From positions 17,782,419 through 17,846,418 of the forward strand of contig OY987243.1 in NCBI GenBank assembly GCA_963920765.1: a DNA stretch of 64,000 nucleotides. Reading direction: 5' to 3'. The notes beneath the pieces were generated by a model. That model had not been told where the DNA came from, did no database searches, and saw only the letters and a program-made list of their open reading frames with translations. Every line of letters starts with the position of its first letter. Within the stretch, counting starts at the first letter, position 1. This DNA comes from Ulota crispa. Its lineage: Eukaryota > Streptophyta > Bryopsida > Orthotrichales > Orthotrichaceae. Below, one piece after another: positions 22,236 to 33,282 of this stretch. Position numbers and translations under genes: made by a program.

Positions 22236-23617
22236 AAGGTAGCAGCACCCATGAGCGTGTAATTAAGGGTTTTGGGGTAGGAAAATCAGTTGATAAACTT
22301 TGAAAAAATTATTGTTAAGTTAGGAAGAGGAAACTAAGAATATTGGCATCATTTTGAAGGTTTTTGTTGTAAGCACTTGTTCACAAAGATTTTTTAAAGT
22401 TCAAAATCAGTGAAAATGTATAGTTGTGTGTAGGAGATGCTAAAAAGATGTTTAGTGAAGTCTTTAGTGTGCTCGTATGTTCAAAATACTAACTTGAGGA
22501 GTTCTTAACCCTTAAAGGACCAAGCCCTTTCTTCTTCTAAAATCATTGAAAACTGCCACTTTTGGGGGAATGAGTAGAAAGGTAGGAAAAATAGTTTTTT
22601 TGGAAGTTCAACCGTAAGATCTTGCCCTAAACTATAGGAGGTACTTGTGGGAAAAATTCCAGCTCATTCTAGAGTGAGATATTGACATTTGGAGTGGAAA
22701 AAAAAAAAAATCCGTGTTGCCCAAAAATTTCAAAAGCCTTTGACGGCTCCTATATCAAAAAAATTGCTCAACGCAAAGTTGAGGTTTATTTTTCCCATGT
22801 AGAAGACCAAGTTAGGTATGTATGGGAGAATTTTCAAATGAATTGGAGGTATGGATCATACTTCGTAAAATCTTGCAATGCCATAAGGCCATGAAATTTG
22901 CAAATATGCTAGGCAAAATTGGAGGATTTATGTAAAATTGAGAAATCTGAATTACTTTGATCCAAATGGTGAAGACCAAGGAATCTTAGTCTACTATATC
23001 TTGGAAAAAAAAGTAAAAGAAAAATACACAAAGAGCTCAAAAAAGGAAAGCAAAATATTTTACAAGAGGCAAAAAGAATGAAGGTTTGGGAGTCTCATAC
23101 CTACTTGCAAAATAAAACTTCTCATAACTTTCATCTCATCAATCACAATTGAATGAATCAAAGCTTTCCACATACATACAAATCTAAAGAACCAATTTCA
23201 GAATTTAATTTTTTTTTAAATGCAATTTTGATTTTTTTTGGGCTGCCCGCCTTCCCTCTTTTTCAAAAATTCATGCATAACTTCTTCATTAAATGTTGGA
23301 ATGAAGAAAAAATTAGATGTCCACGTAGATCTTTGAATCCCCCACCTTCAATAAAAGTTTCAAAAAATCACAAAAAGTAGATTAGTTGTAGGTACATGCC
23401 CAAAATCCATTTGTCCTCTGAGGGGACAATTGGTCCTTTAGGGGTTAAATAGTGAGATGGAGCACTCAAAAACATCATGTCAATCACCCAGAACCATCAT
23501 TTTGTTACCCATAATCATTTTTTTAAATATTTGTGGATTAATGACGCAGTTTGTAGAGAATTTGCAAGAGTAGGCCCCACCCAAAGGGACGGTAACAGTT
23601 ATGGGTGCCGCTACCTT
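22236..23617. mobile_element. TIR element, family F4, copy 2, carrying a nested insertion
   Basis: The termini are AAGGTAGCAGCACCCAT (22236-22252) and ATGGGTGCCGCTACCTT (23601-23617), inverted copies with one mismatch. Outside the nested element the sequence matches family F4 at 15918-16333 and the right arm of the palindrome (for example AATAGTGAGATGG and TGTTCACAAA). Without the insertion it would be about 440 bp, close to copy 1. 'act' flanks both ends, but a 3-bp match may be chance. Confidence 0.8.
22509..23444. mobile_element. 936-bp TTAA-flanked non-autonomous element (piggyBac-type MITE), copy A
   Basis: The ends are CCCTTAAAGGACCAA on the left and TTGGTCCTTTAGGGG on the right, 15-bp inverted repeats with one mismatch. 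TTAA lies directly outside both (22505-22508, 23445-23448). Exact TTAA duplication is diagnostic of piggyBac transposition. The paralogous F4 sequence at 16631-16634 shows a single TTAA at the same place, so the empty site is visible in this window. The element is homologous in reverse orientation to 62317-63223. No transposase frame is inside. Confidence 0.9.
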
Positions 23618-23683
23618 ACTAGAAACAAACTAGGCAAATATTCCAAAAAATCTCATTGCAGTATTTTAGATTGTGTAAAAAAA

Positions 23684-24083
23684 GGAATTGATATATGCAC
23701 ACCTAGGGTTTGTTATATGCACACCTGGGTAGATTTAGATATTTACTATCAACAAGTTGAATTTGGAAAATGTGAATTCACATTTAGATTTAGAGACCTT
23801 GATTTTTATTAGAACCACAAAGGAGGATACAATTGAACAACATCTAGTGGAAAAGCTTAGCTAGGGAACAAATTAATACTTTTACCTTTGTTTGTAAAAA
23901 AACTAAGCTTTTCCACTAGATATTGTTCAATTATATCCTCCTTTATGGTTCTAAACTAAATCAAAGTCTCTAAATCCAATATAAATTCAAATTTTCCAAA
24001 TTCAACTTGTTGATGATAAATATCTAAAACTTATCTGCCCAGTGTGCATACAACAAACCTAGGGTGTGCAAATATTGATTCCC
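23684..24083. mobile_element. Hairpin MITE, family F2, copy 1
   Basis: The left half (GGAATTGATATATGCACACC...) and right half (...GTGTGCAAATATTGATTCCC) are long inverted repeats that meet around an AAGCTT-containing centre (AAGCTTAGCTAGGG / AACTAAGCTTTTCC). The same unit occurs at 38374-38788 and 55107-55507. It has no coding capacity. Confidence 0.85.
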
Positions 24084-24670
24084 TGAAAAATTGGTTGAAA
24101 TTGCTAAATACTATAGTTTAGCTGATGAAACTCAAAAGTCTCTTGGAACTTTGGTCCGGCAACAAGTCTAGCAACAAGTTCAATGCGATTCTGTCCTAAA
24201 CTTATTTGATTCATTAATTCTATTTCAACAATTAGGGTGTTCTTCTATTTCTAGTAGATTCCAAACAGAAATCCAAGTTTTCTTTGAAATTATTATAAAT
24301 ATTTCAATAATGGTACAATGTTATAAGCTGGTGGCTTGGGATTTTGGTAGTTTAGCTATGTCAATAACACCAGAAGTCTGTATGTATTGTGGGTACAAAT
24401 TTATTTAGCCCCAAGTACATCGTGGGTTCAAATTTATTGATTTGGTACCAAATATGGTTCAAATTGATTGAGCCCCTAGGTATATTGTAGATTGAAAAAT
24501 CTTCAAATTTAAACATTTGTTTTACATACAATAATTTTTCGCAGTAGAAAACAACTCTCATACTTGATAACATTTGGAAAAATTACTATTTATATTAATA
24601 CATCCAATCCACTAGGACAATTTATTTAAAAAGGTGTCAATTTGAAGAAATCAATGCTAGCATTAGAAGG
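24084..24670. other. AT-rich spacer
   Basis: No coding signal or paired termini were found between the F2 copy and the piggyBac element. Confidence 0.5.
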
Positions 24671-24857
24671 TTAACCCTTTAACGCTTGGTTGACCAGTTG
24701 ATGGTCAATTTTGGGTCTTTTTGGGCAGCAAGGTGAGTTTGAGAAGAAATTAGGGTTTGGGGAAAGAGGAACGAGTGTAGAGATTTTCAACACGCATGGA
24801 CTGAAATAGTAACCATGGGCTTATGGGGTGCCACATGGCCAGGGGAGTTAGAAAAGT

Positions 24858-24981
24858 GGGGGGGGGGGGGGGGGGTGGATGAAAATACAGCAAACAATGG
24901 AGAAAGAAAGGCTTGGGTTGTAAAGGATGGAGGGTTGTATGCATTTATTAGGGCATTGGAACAACCATCGGGGGGGGGGGG
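24858..24981 (+). repeat. Two long G runs inside the piggyBac 5' region
   Basis: Uninterrupted G tracts of 18 (24858-24875) and 12 (24970-24981) bases lie about 100 bases apart. They could form a G-quadruplex on the plus strand. Run lengths in an assembly may be inaccurate. Confidence 0.7.
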
Positions 24982-25781
24982 CAAGGCGTACTGTGAACTC
25001 CCGTTGAGAGTGTGTAATTTTGGGGTTTACTTTTATGAGCGCATTGCCAACGTCGTAGGGATTACGGGCGAGAAAACTGGGTCTGCACTCCTCGCGTTTG
25101 CAGGAAACGTGGTTTTGCAGTTTCTCCTACAATTCGGCAGCGCAAATTTCAAGCTTAGAATGCCACGACCAAAATTTCTGGGTGTGCCTAGGATTTTGTT
25201 GTTCAAGGTGTCTCCAGGATTTGTAGAGGAGCCCTAGAGCTTTGTTTAGGGTTTAGAAAAGGAGTGGTGGTAAGGATTTTGGGTACTCATTGTAATTTAG
25301 GAGTCGTTGGAAGGGTTCAGCGGCATTGAAATGTAAGCGCCGGTTTTTTCATTTATCCTTGTTGTGCACATACACATGGGTAGTGAGCCGCGCTCACATG
25401 GCGCACAATTGACACTTGCCTCCCACAACCGCCACTGCTTTCTTCAGGATTTCATTCCAAGGAATTGAAGGCGCCGGGTGCTTTTAGTGCTAGCTTCCTT
25501 GGGTTCAACAACATGGTGGCTACAACAGCAAGGCCACGGCGGCATTGCAATGTGTACGTCTAGTCAGAGCTGTCGCCTCATCCTCCTGAGTTCACGCATA
25601 CGGCTGCCATCTTGACGAATTAGGCACAACACTTGCGTTTACTGTCATTGAAGCTACAGGTTCTCCTTGGGTTGCTTGATCAGAGGTGCTTGCTTTCTCA
25701 TCTGATTCTTGCTAGTGCTCAAGGATACAAAGAGTTGGATAGTTTAGGTGGGGCGCAATTGCATTATTAAATCTACCGCCA

Positions 25782-26666
25782 TTGTGCGAGGCATCTGGGT
25801 TGGAGCAGTCAACGCGAGGAAGGCAATGTCAATGGATTTCCAGCCAAGCTTCACGTCTATCTTTGGGAGTGTGTCTTTCCGTGACATCATCATCCATGGA
25901 TTTGCAGCTGCAAGTGAAGCTATTCATGGAGTTCAATCAGACGTGCTACAGGGGGGGAGCTTCCAATGGTGCCCCATTGCTGCTGCCGTGTGCAAGACCT
26001 CTTGTGGTAATGAATTGTTTGCCCAATGTCGGAGATGAAGGCCAGGAGCAATGGCACGAGGTCTTGGGGCATGGCATTCTTGCAACAAAGCAAAAGCAGA
26101 AGTACACTCGCAAGGCCAAAATTACCTCTGGCGACATTCAAAGTGGAGGGCCAGTGACACTGCCACCTATCTCCCCAAAACAAAAGCTCAAATACACACG
26201 CTTGAAATTTGATGGACCAACACCGTCCTCTAGTGCTCCACTGGAAGAAGGGACAGTCGAAAGCGAGATATCGTCATTGCACGATCAGGTGGACGGATGT
26301 GGTCAAGGAGAAGGACGGGGTCATGTAGCACAAGGCCGCGGAGGACGAGGCCATGGAGGACAAGGACAAGGCCAAGGAGGACAAGGTTGGGGACGCATTC
26401 CACCCATTTGTGTGTGGGCCTCAAGTACCAATGTTGATGATCCATTATCAACGCCTAGTGACTGTAGCAGTCCAGTTCCACCAATTACAAGGTCGGCTTT
26501 TGGAGCACTAATGCACACTTGCATGCTTCTACTTGATCTGGTCTGGGGTGGAGAAGAACTTGACGTTCCCTACCCATTCGCTGTCGGTATTGTCTTGGCT
26601 ACTGCAATCAGCTTGGATGGAAGCAAATTGCTTGAGGTGGACCTTGGACCTGACCTTGGCATTTAG
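25782..26666 (+). CDS. Unidentified frame inside the piggyBac element
   Basis: A 294-codon open frame upstream of the transposase. It shows no recognised domain. From about residue 95 it has lysine-rich stretches (KQKQKYTRKAK, PKQKLKYTRLKF), an acidic segment, and a Gly/Arg/Gln-rich tract made of GQG, GRG and GHGG units (about residues 178-208). This composition would suit a disordered, nucleic-acid-binding N-terminal region of a transposase or a passenger protein. It is in a different frame from the catalytic domain. It could equally be chance in GC-richer DNA, and the start is not supported by any visible signal. Confidence 0.3.
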   Translation: MCEASGLEQSTRGRQCQWISSQASRLSLGVCLSVTSSSMDLQLQVKLFMEFNQTCYRGGASNGAPLLLPCARPLVVMNCLPNVGDEGQEQWHEVLGHGILATKQKQKYTRKAKITSGDIQSGGPVTLPPISPKQKLKYTRLKFDGPTPSSSAPLEEGTVESEISSLHDQVDGCGQGEGRGHVAQGRGGRGHGGQGQGQGGQGWGRIPPICVWASSTNVDDPLSTPSDCSSPVPPITRSAFGALMHTCMLLLDLVWGGEELDVPYPFAVGIVLATAISLDGSKLLEVDLGPDLGI

Positions 26667-27251
26667 ACATTACCCCGCAAAGTTTGCAAGGGTACAGAAT
26701 TCAACAGTACAACCGCTGCCACCTTACGCCATGGGGAAGGGCTCTTTTGCGATGCAGCAGTGTCTGCTCTTCCAACACCATTGATTAGCAACGTCCACCA
26801 AGTGAGGGTTTCAACGCTGCCTATCTTATTGCTTGATGTGCACATGTATTACCTCGGCTGCATAATTTGCCTTCACGTCTTCTAACAACCGGTGCACTTG
26901 GCAAGGCACCGTAGGAGCTGGAACTGCAGGCCCCCCAAATTTCACATTCCGTGGTCTAGCATGCACTCCTGTGGAGAGCCCCATTATTCAAGTGTGCATC
27001 CGTGACCTTGTCACTTGATTACTTTGGTTGAAGGACTTCAATGTTGTGGTATACTTTCGTTTCTGCAGCATATTTGGAATGACTTCTTTGCTGTGTGTAT
27101 GTCTGTTGTGACCGAAATTGTTTTGTCCAACCTCTGGGTTTGTTTTATTTTGTTTTGAAGGTCATTTATTCATAATTGAATGTCACAAGACCCAGACCTT
27201 TGCATCGTGGAGGACGTTGGTTGTGCGGGGTGGTAACTGGCGGACAGTGAT

Positions 27252-28990
27252 TTGTATCACGATTGGGACCCGGCCCTCTCGGACGTGGAAAGTCAGCACG
27301 GCTCCGTTTCTAGTGGGGCCAATTTGGTGGACATGTTCAAAGATGCCCCTCTTGCCCTATTGGGTGAATTGGGAGTGTACCCCTCTAGACCCGAACTTGA
27401 GAACTGTCGCCTAGAGGACAAGTACTTAGATGCAAATTGGCATTCTTGGGCGTGGTCTCTCCAACCGTGGCAACCTTTCACAAGAAAGGCACCAAGGGCT
27501 AGCGAGCATCTCCTGCCGACACCTTCATGGTGCTCGTTGACTACTTTGCCTTGTTTTGGGATGAGACGTTGCAGCAAAAAATAGCTCGAGAGAGTAATGG
27601 TTATGCAAACTTCATTGATCCTGAGACCGGGAAGCAGAAGGGTGGTGACTCTAGAGCAAATCCCATCACGCTTGAGGAGTTCAGACATTTCAGTGGCATT
27701 TGTTGCCTCATGGGAGTTAGGAGGCAACCCAGTATTCGCGATTACTAGCAAAGAGGGCAAGGAGCTTTATACTGTGAGGATGTGGCAAGCACCATGTCCT
27801 GCTGGAGATTTGAGTACATACTGCAATGTTTACACATGACTTCGAGGGATAATTACATCAGTGACAGGCACAACCCCAGATATGACCCAATTGGCAAGTG
27901 CCGATGGATCTTGGAGCATGTGGAGGCAAAATTTCAGCAATATTGGAACCTCTCTCCGTATGTCACAATTGATGAGTGCATGGTGGCTTACAACGGACAC
28001 TTTTGTGCCTTCAAGCAGTACCTTCTTGTGAAGCCAATTACACACGGCATCAAGATTTTGGCAATGGCATGCTCTATGACTAGTTACTTATACAAACTAG
28101 AGATTTATGTTGGGAAGGAGAACAGCCCTATTGGAGGATCAATGGTTGAGCACATTGGCATGGCACGGCAAATTGTGAGTTGTTTGACGGCTGGCCTCAA
28201 GGGGCAATGGTACACTCTCACATGTGATAATTTCTTCACTTGACCTTATCTTTTTGACAACTTGCTTGATTGTGGGTTCTATGCGGTTGGAACTGCTCAC
28301 AGGCAACACAAAGGCTTCTCCACAAGCCTGGGCGTTATGGGTGAGCAACCCCGTGGAACACTTCACATTCGAGTTCACAAGGACAACAAGATGGCTGCAA
28401 TCCTTTGGCAAGATACAAAAGGGGTGTATTTCTTGGCCACGGCAGCAAATCCCATGGTTCCAGGCGGAGTTTTGACAAGCAAAGTTTCAGGGAGGAGAAT
28501 TGCGGAAGTCTTGACATCCCCAATCCAACTCATGTACTCACAGAACATGGGTGGAGTTGACGTAACTGATCAAAACCGGTCCTACTACTACAGCACACAA
28601 ATAGCCACCAAGAAATGGTGGCATCGCGTTTTCTTCTTTTGCCTTGATACGACGATTGCTAATGCATTTACCATTCACAAGGAGACATCAAAGAGGGTGC
28701 TAGCAAAACCCATGACCCACAAAGACTTCCAGCTTTGTGTAGCTTACAGTCTTATGGGACGGCCATTCTGGGCAGAGGGTAGAGGGCGCACTAGAAAACC
28801 TAGGTAGGAGGTCCTGCCTCAACCTATTCAATCGGTCGCATGCCACTTCCCTGAGAAGACCGATTTGCGCCGCGTCTGCTGGGTCTGCAAGCGGAGGACC
28901 TTCTTCATTTGCCGGCAATGTGATGGGGTTAGGCCGTGCACATCAAGGGACTGTTTTCAATCTTTTCACTCTCGGGAGCCTTTGCTGTAG
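27252..28990 (+). pseudogene. piggyBac transposase (DDE_Tnp_1_7), inactivated
   Basis: piggyBac transposases cut and paste DNA at TTAA. An acidic N-terminal part (YHDWDPALSDVESQ, then FTRKAPRASEHL) is in the frame of 27252. A frameshift near 27510 moves into the frame of 27527, which then holds the catalytic core to 28990. The three catalytic aspartates are at codons 27971 (TIDECMVAYNGHF), 28226 (TCDNFFT) and 28559 (GGVDVTDQN), all in one frame. That frame is cut by TAG at 27746, TGA at 28241 and TAG at 28805. After the last, a cysteine-rich C-terminal domain (CWVCKRR...CRQCDG...CTSRDCFQ..H) follows, as in active piggyBac proteins. The ancestral protein was complete, and this copy cannot make a full-length one. 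Confidence 0.92.
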
Positions 28991-30235
28991 CATTCCCCGC
29001 AAGTAATGTCGATGACAGGTGACTGAATGCGCTGAGTGTTTGTTGCGAGGTTTCACACATCATTGAATAGGAGTGCTAATAGGCTTGTACATGCTCGGTC
29101 CTTGCTAGGCCGAAGTTACTTTGTTAGGTCGATTTTGTTTTCCAATTACATGGCTGAAAATGGATACGTGTATTGTTTTTCAGGGCCGACTTGCAAACTT
29201 GAACGTGGTAGTCGACGTCGACGTGGGCCTGGAGAACCGACCCTGCCATCGTTTATTGTAGAGGTGGTGGGGTTTTTTTGTTTTTTCTTTCTGCATGGTG
29301 TGTGCATGCTGAACTGTTGCTGCCAATTTCACACCGTGAATGAAAGCAGACGCTGCTTTCGATGGAAGGGAAAGGACGTAAGTTGCCGATGTGAACGTCA
29401 TTGACCTCACCTCAATTGGAAGATCCACTCGGGTTGTAGTGCAGATCGTGGATCAAAGCTCTTGTAAGCCAGAGTAGCTTTTTTCTCCAATTATATGGAC
29501 AGATGTGTTTCTCCATGCTGCTGGTTGTGGGTTACTTTGGTGAAGTGAGCGTGTGCATACAATCTCTGAGAGTGTACCGCTCAAGAGATGCGACCTCCTT
29601 TCCATTTTCAATTTCTGTGTTACAGTTGCTAGTGTGACGTGCCGAAGATACAGAGGTCATGTGCGAGTTTCTGTATTGTTGATGTATTCATGGGAGCGCA
29701 TTGGTCCATTCATTCATTTTTGCCTCTACTGTATTGCAATGAATTGCATGAGTAATCTATAACTGTGAATCCAAAATTCAACACCGAAACCCTAAATCCC
29801 TAAGGCGGGAGAGTAATGGCCACGTTCAGCTAAAGCCCTCGACTTTCGCACCAGCGTGGACCAGGATTTCCTGGAGAACTCCATAAACGCGTTCCCAATA
29901 CCTTGTCAAAGAACCGGCCACCCACAATGGAGCACAAAGATTGCTGACGTGGCCCAGTAAAAACCCAAAAAAAATCTGCGTAAAGAAATACGGACCTAAA
30001 TCGTAGTCTATGCACCCTACTTGTACGGAGATTCATACAAGCGACCCTAAATCTGCTTCAGATTTGATGGAAATGTGAAAAAATCATGCTCACAAGTACC
30101 CCAATGAACTACCCATCCATCCATACGGTTGGATTCTTTGTAGCTCCCACCATTCAACCCTAAACACATTTTCCCCACATGTCATGATACACAACCGCCC
30201 ACCCTTGAAAACGACCACGGTCGTTAAAGGGTTAA

Positions 30236-31192
30236 AGGGGTGTTTAGTTCATCTAATTTCATAAAGAGTCATTCTTTGGTGTCTCTTCAAGCTTTGGATA
30301 TGGTGTTGCAATTTATTTATTTTGAATTTGGCAAATAAACAAATTTCTATGAATGTATGATCAATGTATTTATGTTTAGAAAACAAGTTTTGCTTTTAAT
30401 TTAGCCAATTTTGAACATAACACAATTTAGATTGCTTGTTTGTGAAGCTTGGGTTCTTCAAAATTAAATTTTTGTGGCTATTAGATGCATTTCATTGCTA
30501 TAGTTTTTGAAGTAGTGAAGACCAATGGGTTTTTTACACAACAAGGTTGTGCTCTTTAGAAATCTAAATGTAAGGTTTTGAACAAGATTGGAGTTATAAA
30601 AATTAAGTTTTAAAGGATATGACATGCTTTCTACAATAGTGATTCCAGTATTTGGCTATTCTTTAGTATAATCTTCATTTGCAAAAGCATTGCCTATCCA
30701 TGATAGAAATTGAGCAACTTTCTTAACTTATGCTAATGGAAATCAAACAAGAAATCCTTGGTATTTTGAAAGATGTAAACTATATTGTTGTTTACAAAAA
30801 AGATGGTAAAGTATCAAGTATTTACCTTGTTAGTCAAATAGAATGTTAAAATGTCAACAACTCCATTTGAAATTTGAGAAAAATTGAAGTGCATAATTAC
30901 AAAACAACTTGAAGAGACTCCATACAACTTGAGGCATATGGTGTATTGTTACTATAAAACTTCCAATTGAATACAATCTAGAAATTCTTCAACATTAAAA
31001 ACTTAAAGAACATTAGTTGAATGGAGATACCAAGAGTTTTATATTATAATTGGAATTTATATAAATATCAAGGTTGCATCTTTTATTACATTCTGAAAAG
31101 TATTTTGAACTAGATGAATTAAATTTTGTTATAATAATGCAGTGCAATCATAACATACTTCAAAAGTCATTTTTATATGTTTTGAAGTGTAA
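30236..31192. other. AT-rich spacer
   Basis: No gene or paired termini are recognised. A short frame starting ATG at about 31191 (MAKAPFGKNSSN..., about 52 codons) might be an exon of the LRR pseudogene, but nothing supports that beyond its position. Confidence 0.4.
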
Positions 31193-31541
31193 TGGCTAAA
31201 GCACCATTTGGAAAAAATTCAAGCAATCCAATCAGTGATTGGATCAATAAGCTAAAAGAATTTGATTATTGGAGAATTTTTTCTAAAGTTGCTATTGGAT
31301 CCATTGTATTTTATTTATTGAAGGTCATGAAGGAAGTTCCCAATAAATGATAATTTGGGATTCTTTGTCCAAGTTATAATATTGCATCATATATAATCTT
31401 CTCACAAAATCAAAACCAAATGCAATAATTAATTTGAAAAGATTGCTTGGACATAAAAGCCTTCAAGCTAGAAAGATTTCTTGTGAATACTAAAATACCT
31501 AAGCAAAAATATGTAATTTTCTAAAAGATGACAACCACATT

Positions 31542-32114
31542 TTGCAAATGACAACATTAAGATCAAGCACAAAGGAAAGGAATCATACTATCTTAACAAA
31601 AGATAGATTTTGTGAAACGAGTCATGTTATTTCACAAGCTAGTATCAATGAAAATATTGTGCTACATTGGTTGGATAAAATTGATAACATAAATGCAAGT
31701 CATGTTCCAGATGCAAGTATGAAGAGGTTGCACACAAGCAACTTAAATTATCTAAGTTCAGAAAAGGCATCTTCAAAAGGTTTAGGAGTGAATCATCCAC
31801 TATCCAAGGTTGTCAATGAAAAGTGGCCATCTCTTAAATCAAAACAAAGCTTTAAATTTCAAAGGTATAGAGGAGAATCTAATTCTTCCAAGAAGATCTT
31901 GCTCCAACTAAATGAAGAAACTCTACAAGCAAAAAATCTTAAAAAGAGCATAAATAAAGAAAGCCAGCCACAATGGAGGAAAAGGCAAAAGAGGCAAAGT
32001 GTCCTCAAAGATCTTGCTGCTTTGCAAAATGCAACTACAAGAACGCTTGACAAAAGTTTGCTTGTAGGTCTTGCTTTCAAATTAACATCATCTCAAAAAT
32101 CAAAGGAAATTTAA
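31542..32114 (+). CDS. Hypothetical basic protein or upstream exon of the LRR pseudogene
   Basis: A 190-codon open frame, long for DNA this AT-rich. It is rich in K, S and N, with a basic stretch WRKRQKRQSVLKDLAALQN near residues 150-168. No domain is recognised. It lies 1.2 kb upstream of the first LRR exon on the same strand and could be its 5' exon, but no convincing donor is seen before its stop. The function is unknown. Confidence 0.35.
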   Translation: MQMTTLRSSTKERNHTILTKDRFCETSHVISQASINENIVLHWLDKIDNINASHVPDASMKRLHTSNLNYLSSEKASSKGLGVNHPLSKVVNEKWPSLKSKQSFKFQRYRGESNSSKKILLQLNEETLQAKNLKKSINKESQPQWRKRQKRQSVLKDLAALQNATTRTLDKSLLVGLAFKLTSSQKSKEI

Positions 32115-33282
32115 CAAAAATTTCAAAAGTTTTCATGAATTTTTTTCTCATCTTTGTCTACAATTCCAACCAATAAGATATTTTGATGAATTTTCATATT
32201 ATCTTTGCCTTCAACTTGCAACAAAAAGAAATTTAATTATGAGTTTTATGTTATTTAGTGAAAAAAAAGCTTATAACTTGAGACACAATCATAGGTGCCA
32301 AAAATAAAGACATCATGTCAATGCCAAATATCACTTTATCCAACTTTGAAAAATACCAGATTTTGTCAATTATTTGCACTAGAATTTTAACTAGCCACAA
32401 AATAAGAATGCAAAATCTTTCAATATGATAGTAAGAGCAGTATTATATGCTAAATTATATTTAGGCACAATGTTAATTTTCAAGTTGATGTTGAGGCTCT
32501 TTGATTTCTTTTATTTTGTTCTAAAATTTCTTCATGCTACTTATAGACACGGAAGGATGCATTTGTGTTCAAGATGAAAAACTTCATTGAGTAGGTGGCA
32601 TTTTGGCTATTTATGCTAATAGCTAAAACCCATTTAAGATTTCTTCAACACTTAACATTTAGGGACATTCTCTTTCCTCAATAAACTAGTTGATAGTGAG
32701 AACAAATATTATAAGTTGTTTTGAACAAAGATCCTATTTTCAATTTGTCCTATTCTTTGTAAGTAGCAAACTTGAAAAGACCCTTGCCTAATGCCTATAC
32801 AAGAACTAAGATTGAATGGTATATACCAATACGCAAACATGTATTTATTGTTTTTTATAAATGAGTGCTTAATTGTTATATTAACATATTACAAATGAGT
32901 TTTCAATTACACCATTATTCCTAAATTTTTTTTAGCATCGTCAAAACTAAAACAACTTTAAAATTTTCTTTTTTCTAGTTTCTAATTTGGTTTTGTTTGT
33001 GGTTATAGTATACTTTTTGATAGCTATTGCAATTACAACACATTTCACTATTTATGGACTATTAATGTAATTATGAAATTTCTATGTCCCAAAACATTGA
33101 AAGTTTACCACTGTTTTCAAAGTTTTGCTTGTTTTTTTATCTAGACATTTCTCTTGATATTGTGCAAATACTTCTTAATCAAATTGTTTTTTGAGACATT
33201 CTTTGTGGACTTTATAAAGGTTGAACTCAAGCAAATGTGATATAGTTATAAATTGTGACTTTGTAATTGTGAGTTTGTGCAG
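32115..33282. other. AT-rich stretch before the first LRR exon
   Basis: Probably intron or intergenic DNA. It ends in the acceptor GTGCAG at 33277-33282 that opens the first clear LRR exon. No other coding signal is seen. Confidence 0.45.

Larger units (their letters stand above)
24675..30231 (+). mobile_element. Complete but inactivated piggyBac transposon with TTAA duplications
   Basis: Perfect 10-bp terminal inverted repeats CCCTTTAACG (24675-24684) and CGTTAAAGGG (30222-30231) are each flanked by TTAA (24671-24674, 30232-30235). Imperfect palindromes lie just inside: TTGACC-7-GGTCAA on the left (about 24690-24708) and AACGACC-2-GGTCGTT on the right (30210-30225). The interior carries a piggyBac DDE transposase with all three catalytic aspartates, disabled by stops and a frameshift. 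At 5557 bp it is longer than the usual 2-3 kb, because about 2.5 kb of unidentified DNA precedes the transposase. piggyBac elements are rare in land plants. Confidence 0.93.

Noticed and set aside
24815..25237. 140-codon plus-strand frame near the piggyBac left end
   Set aside because: It runs through two long G tracts, has no domain and is more likely chance in GC-richer DNA.
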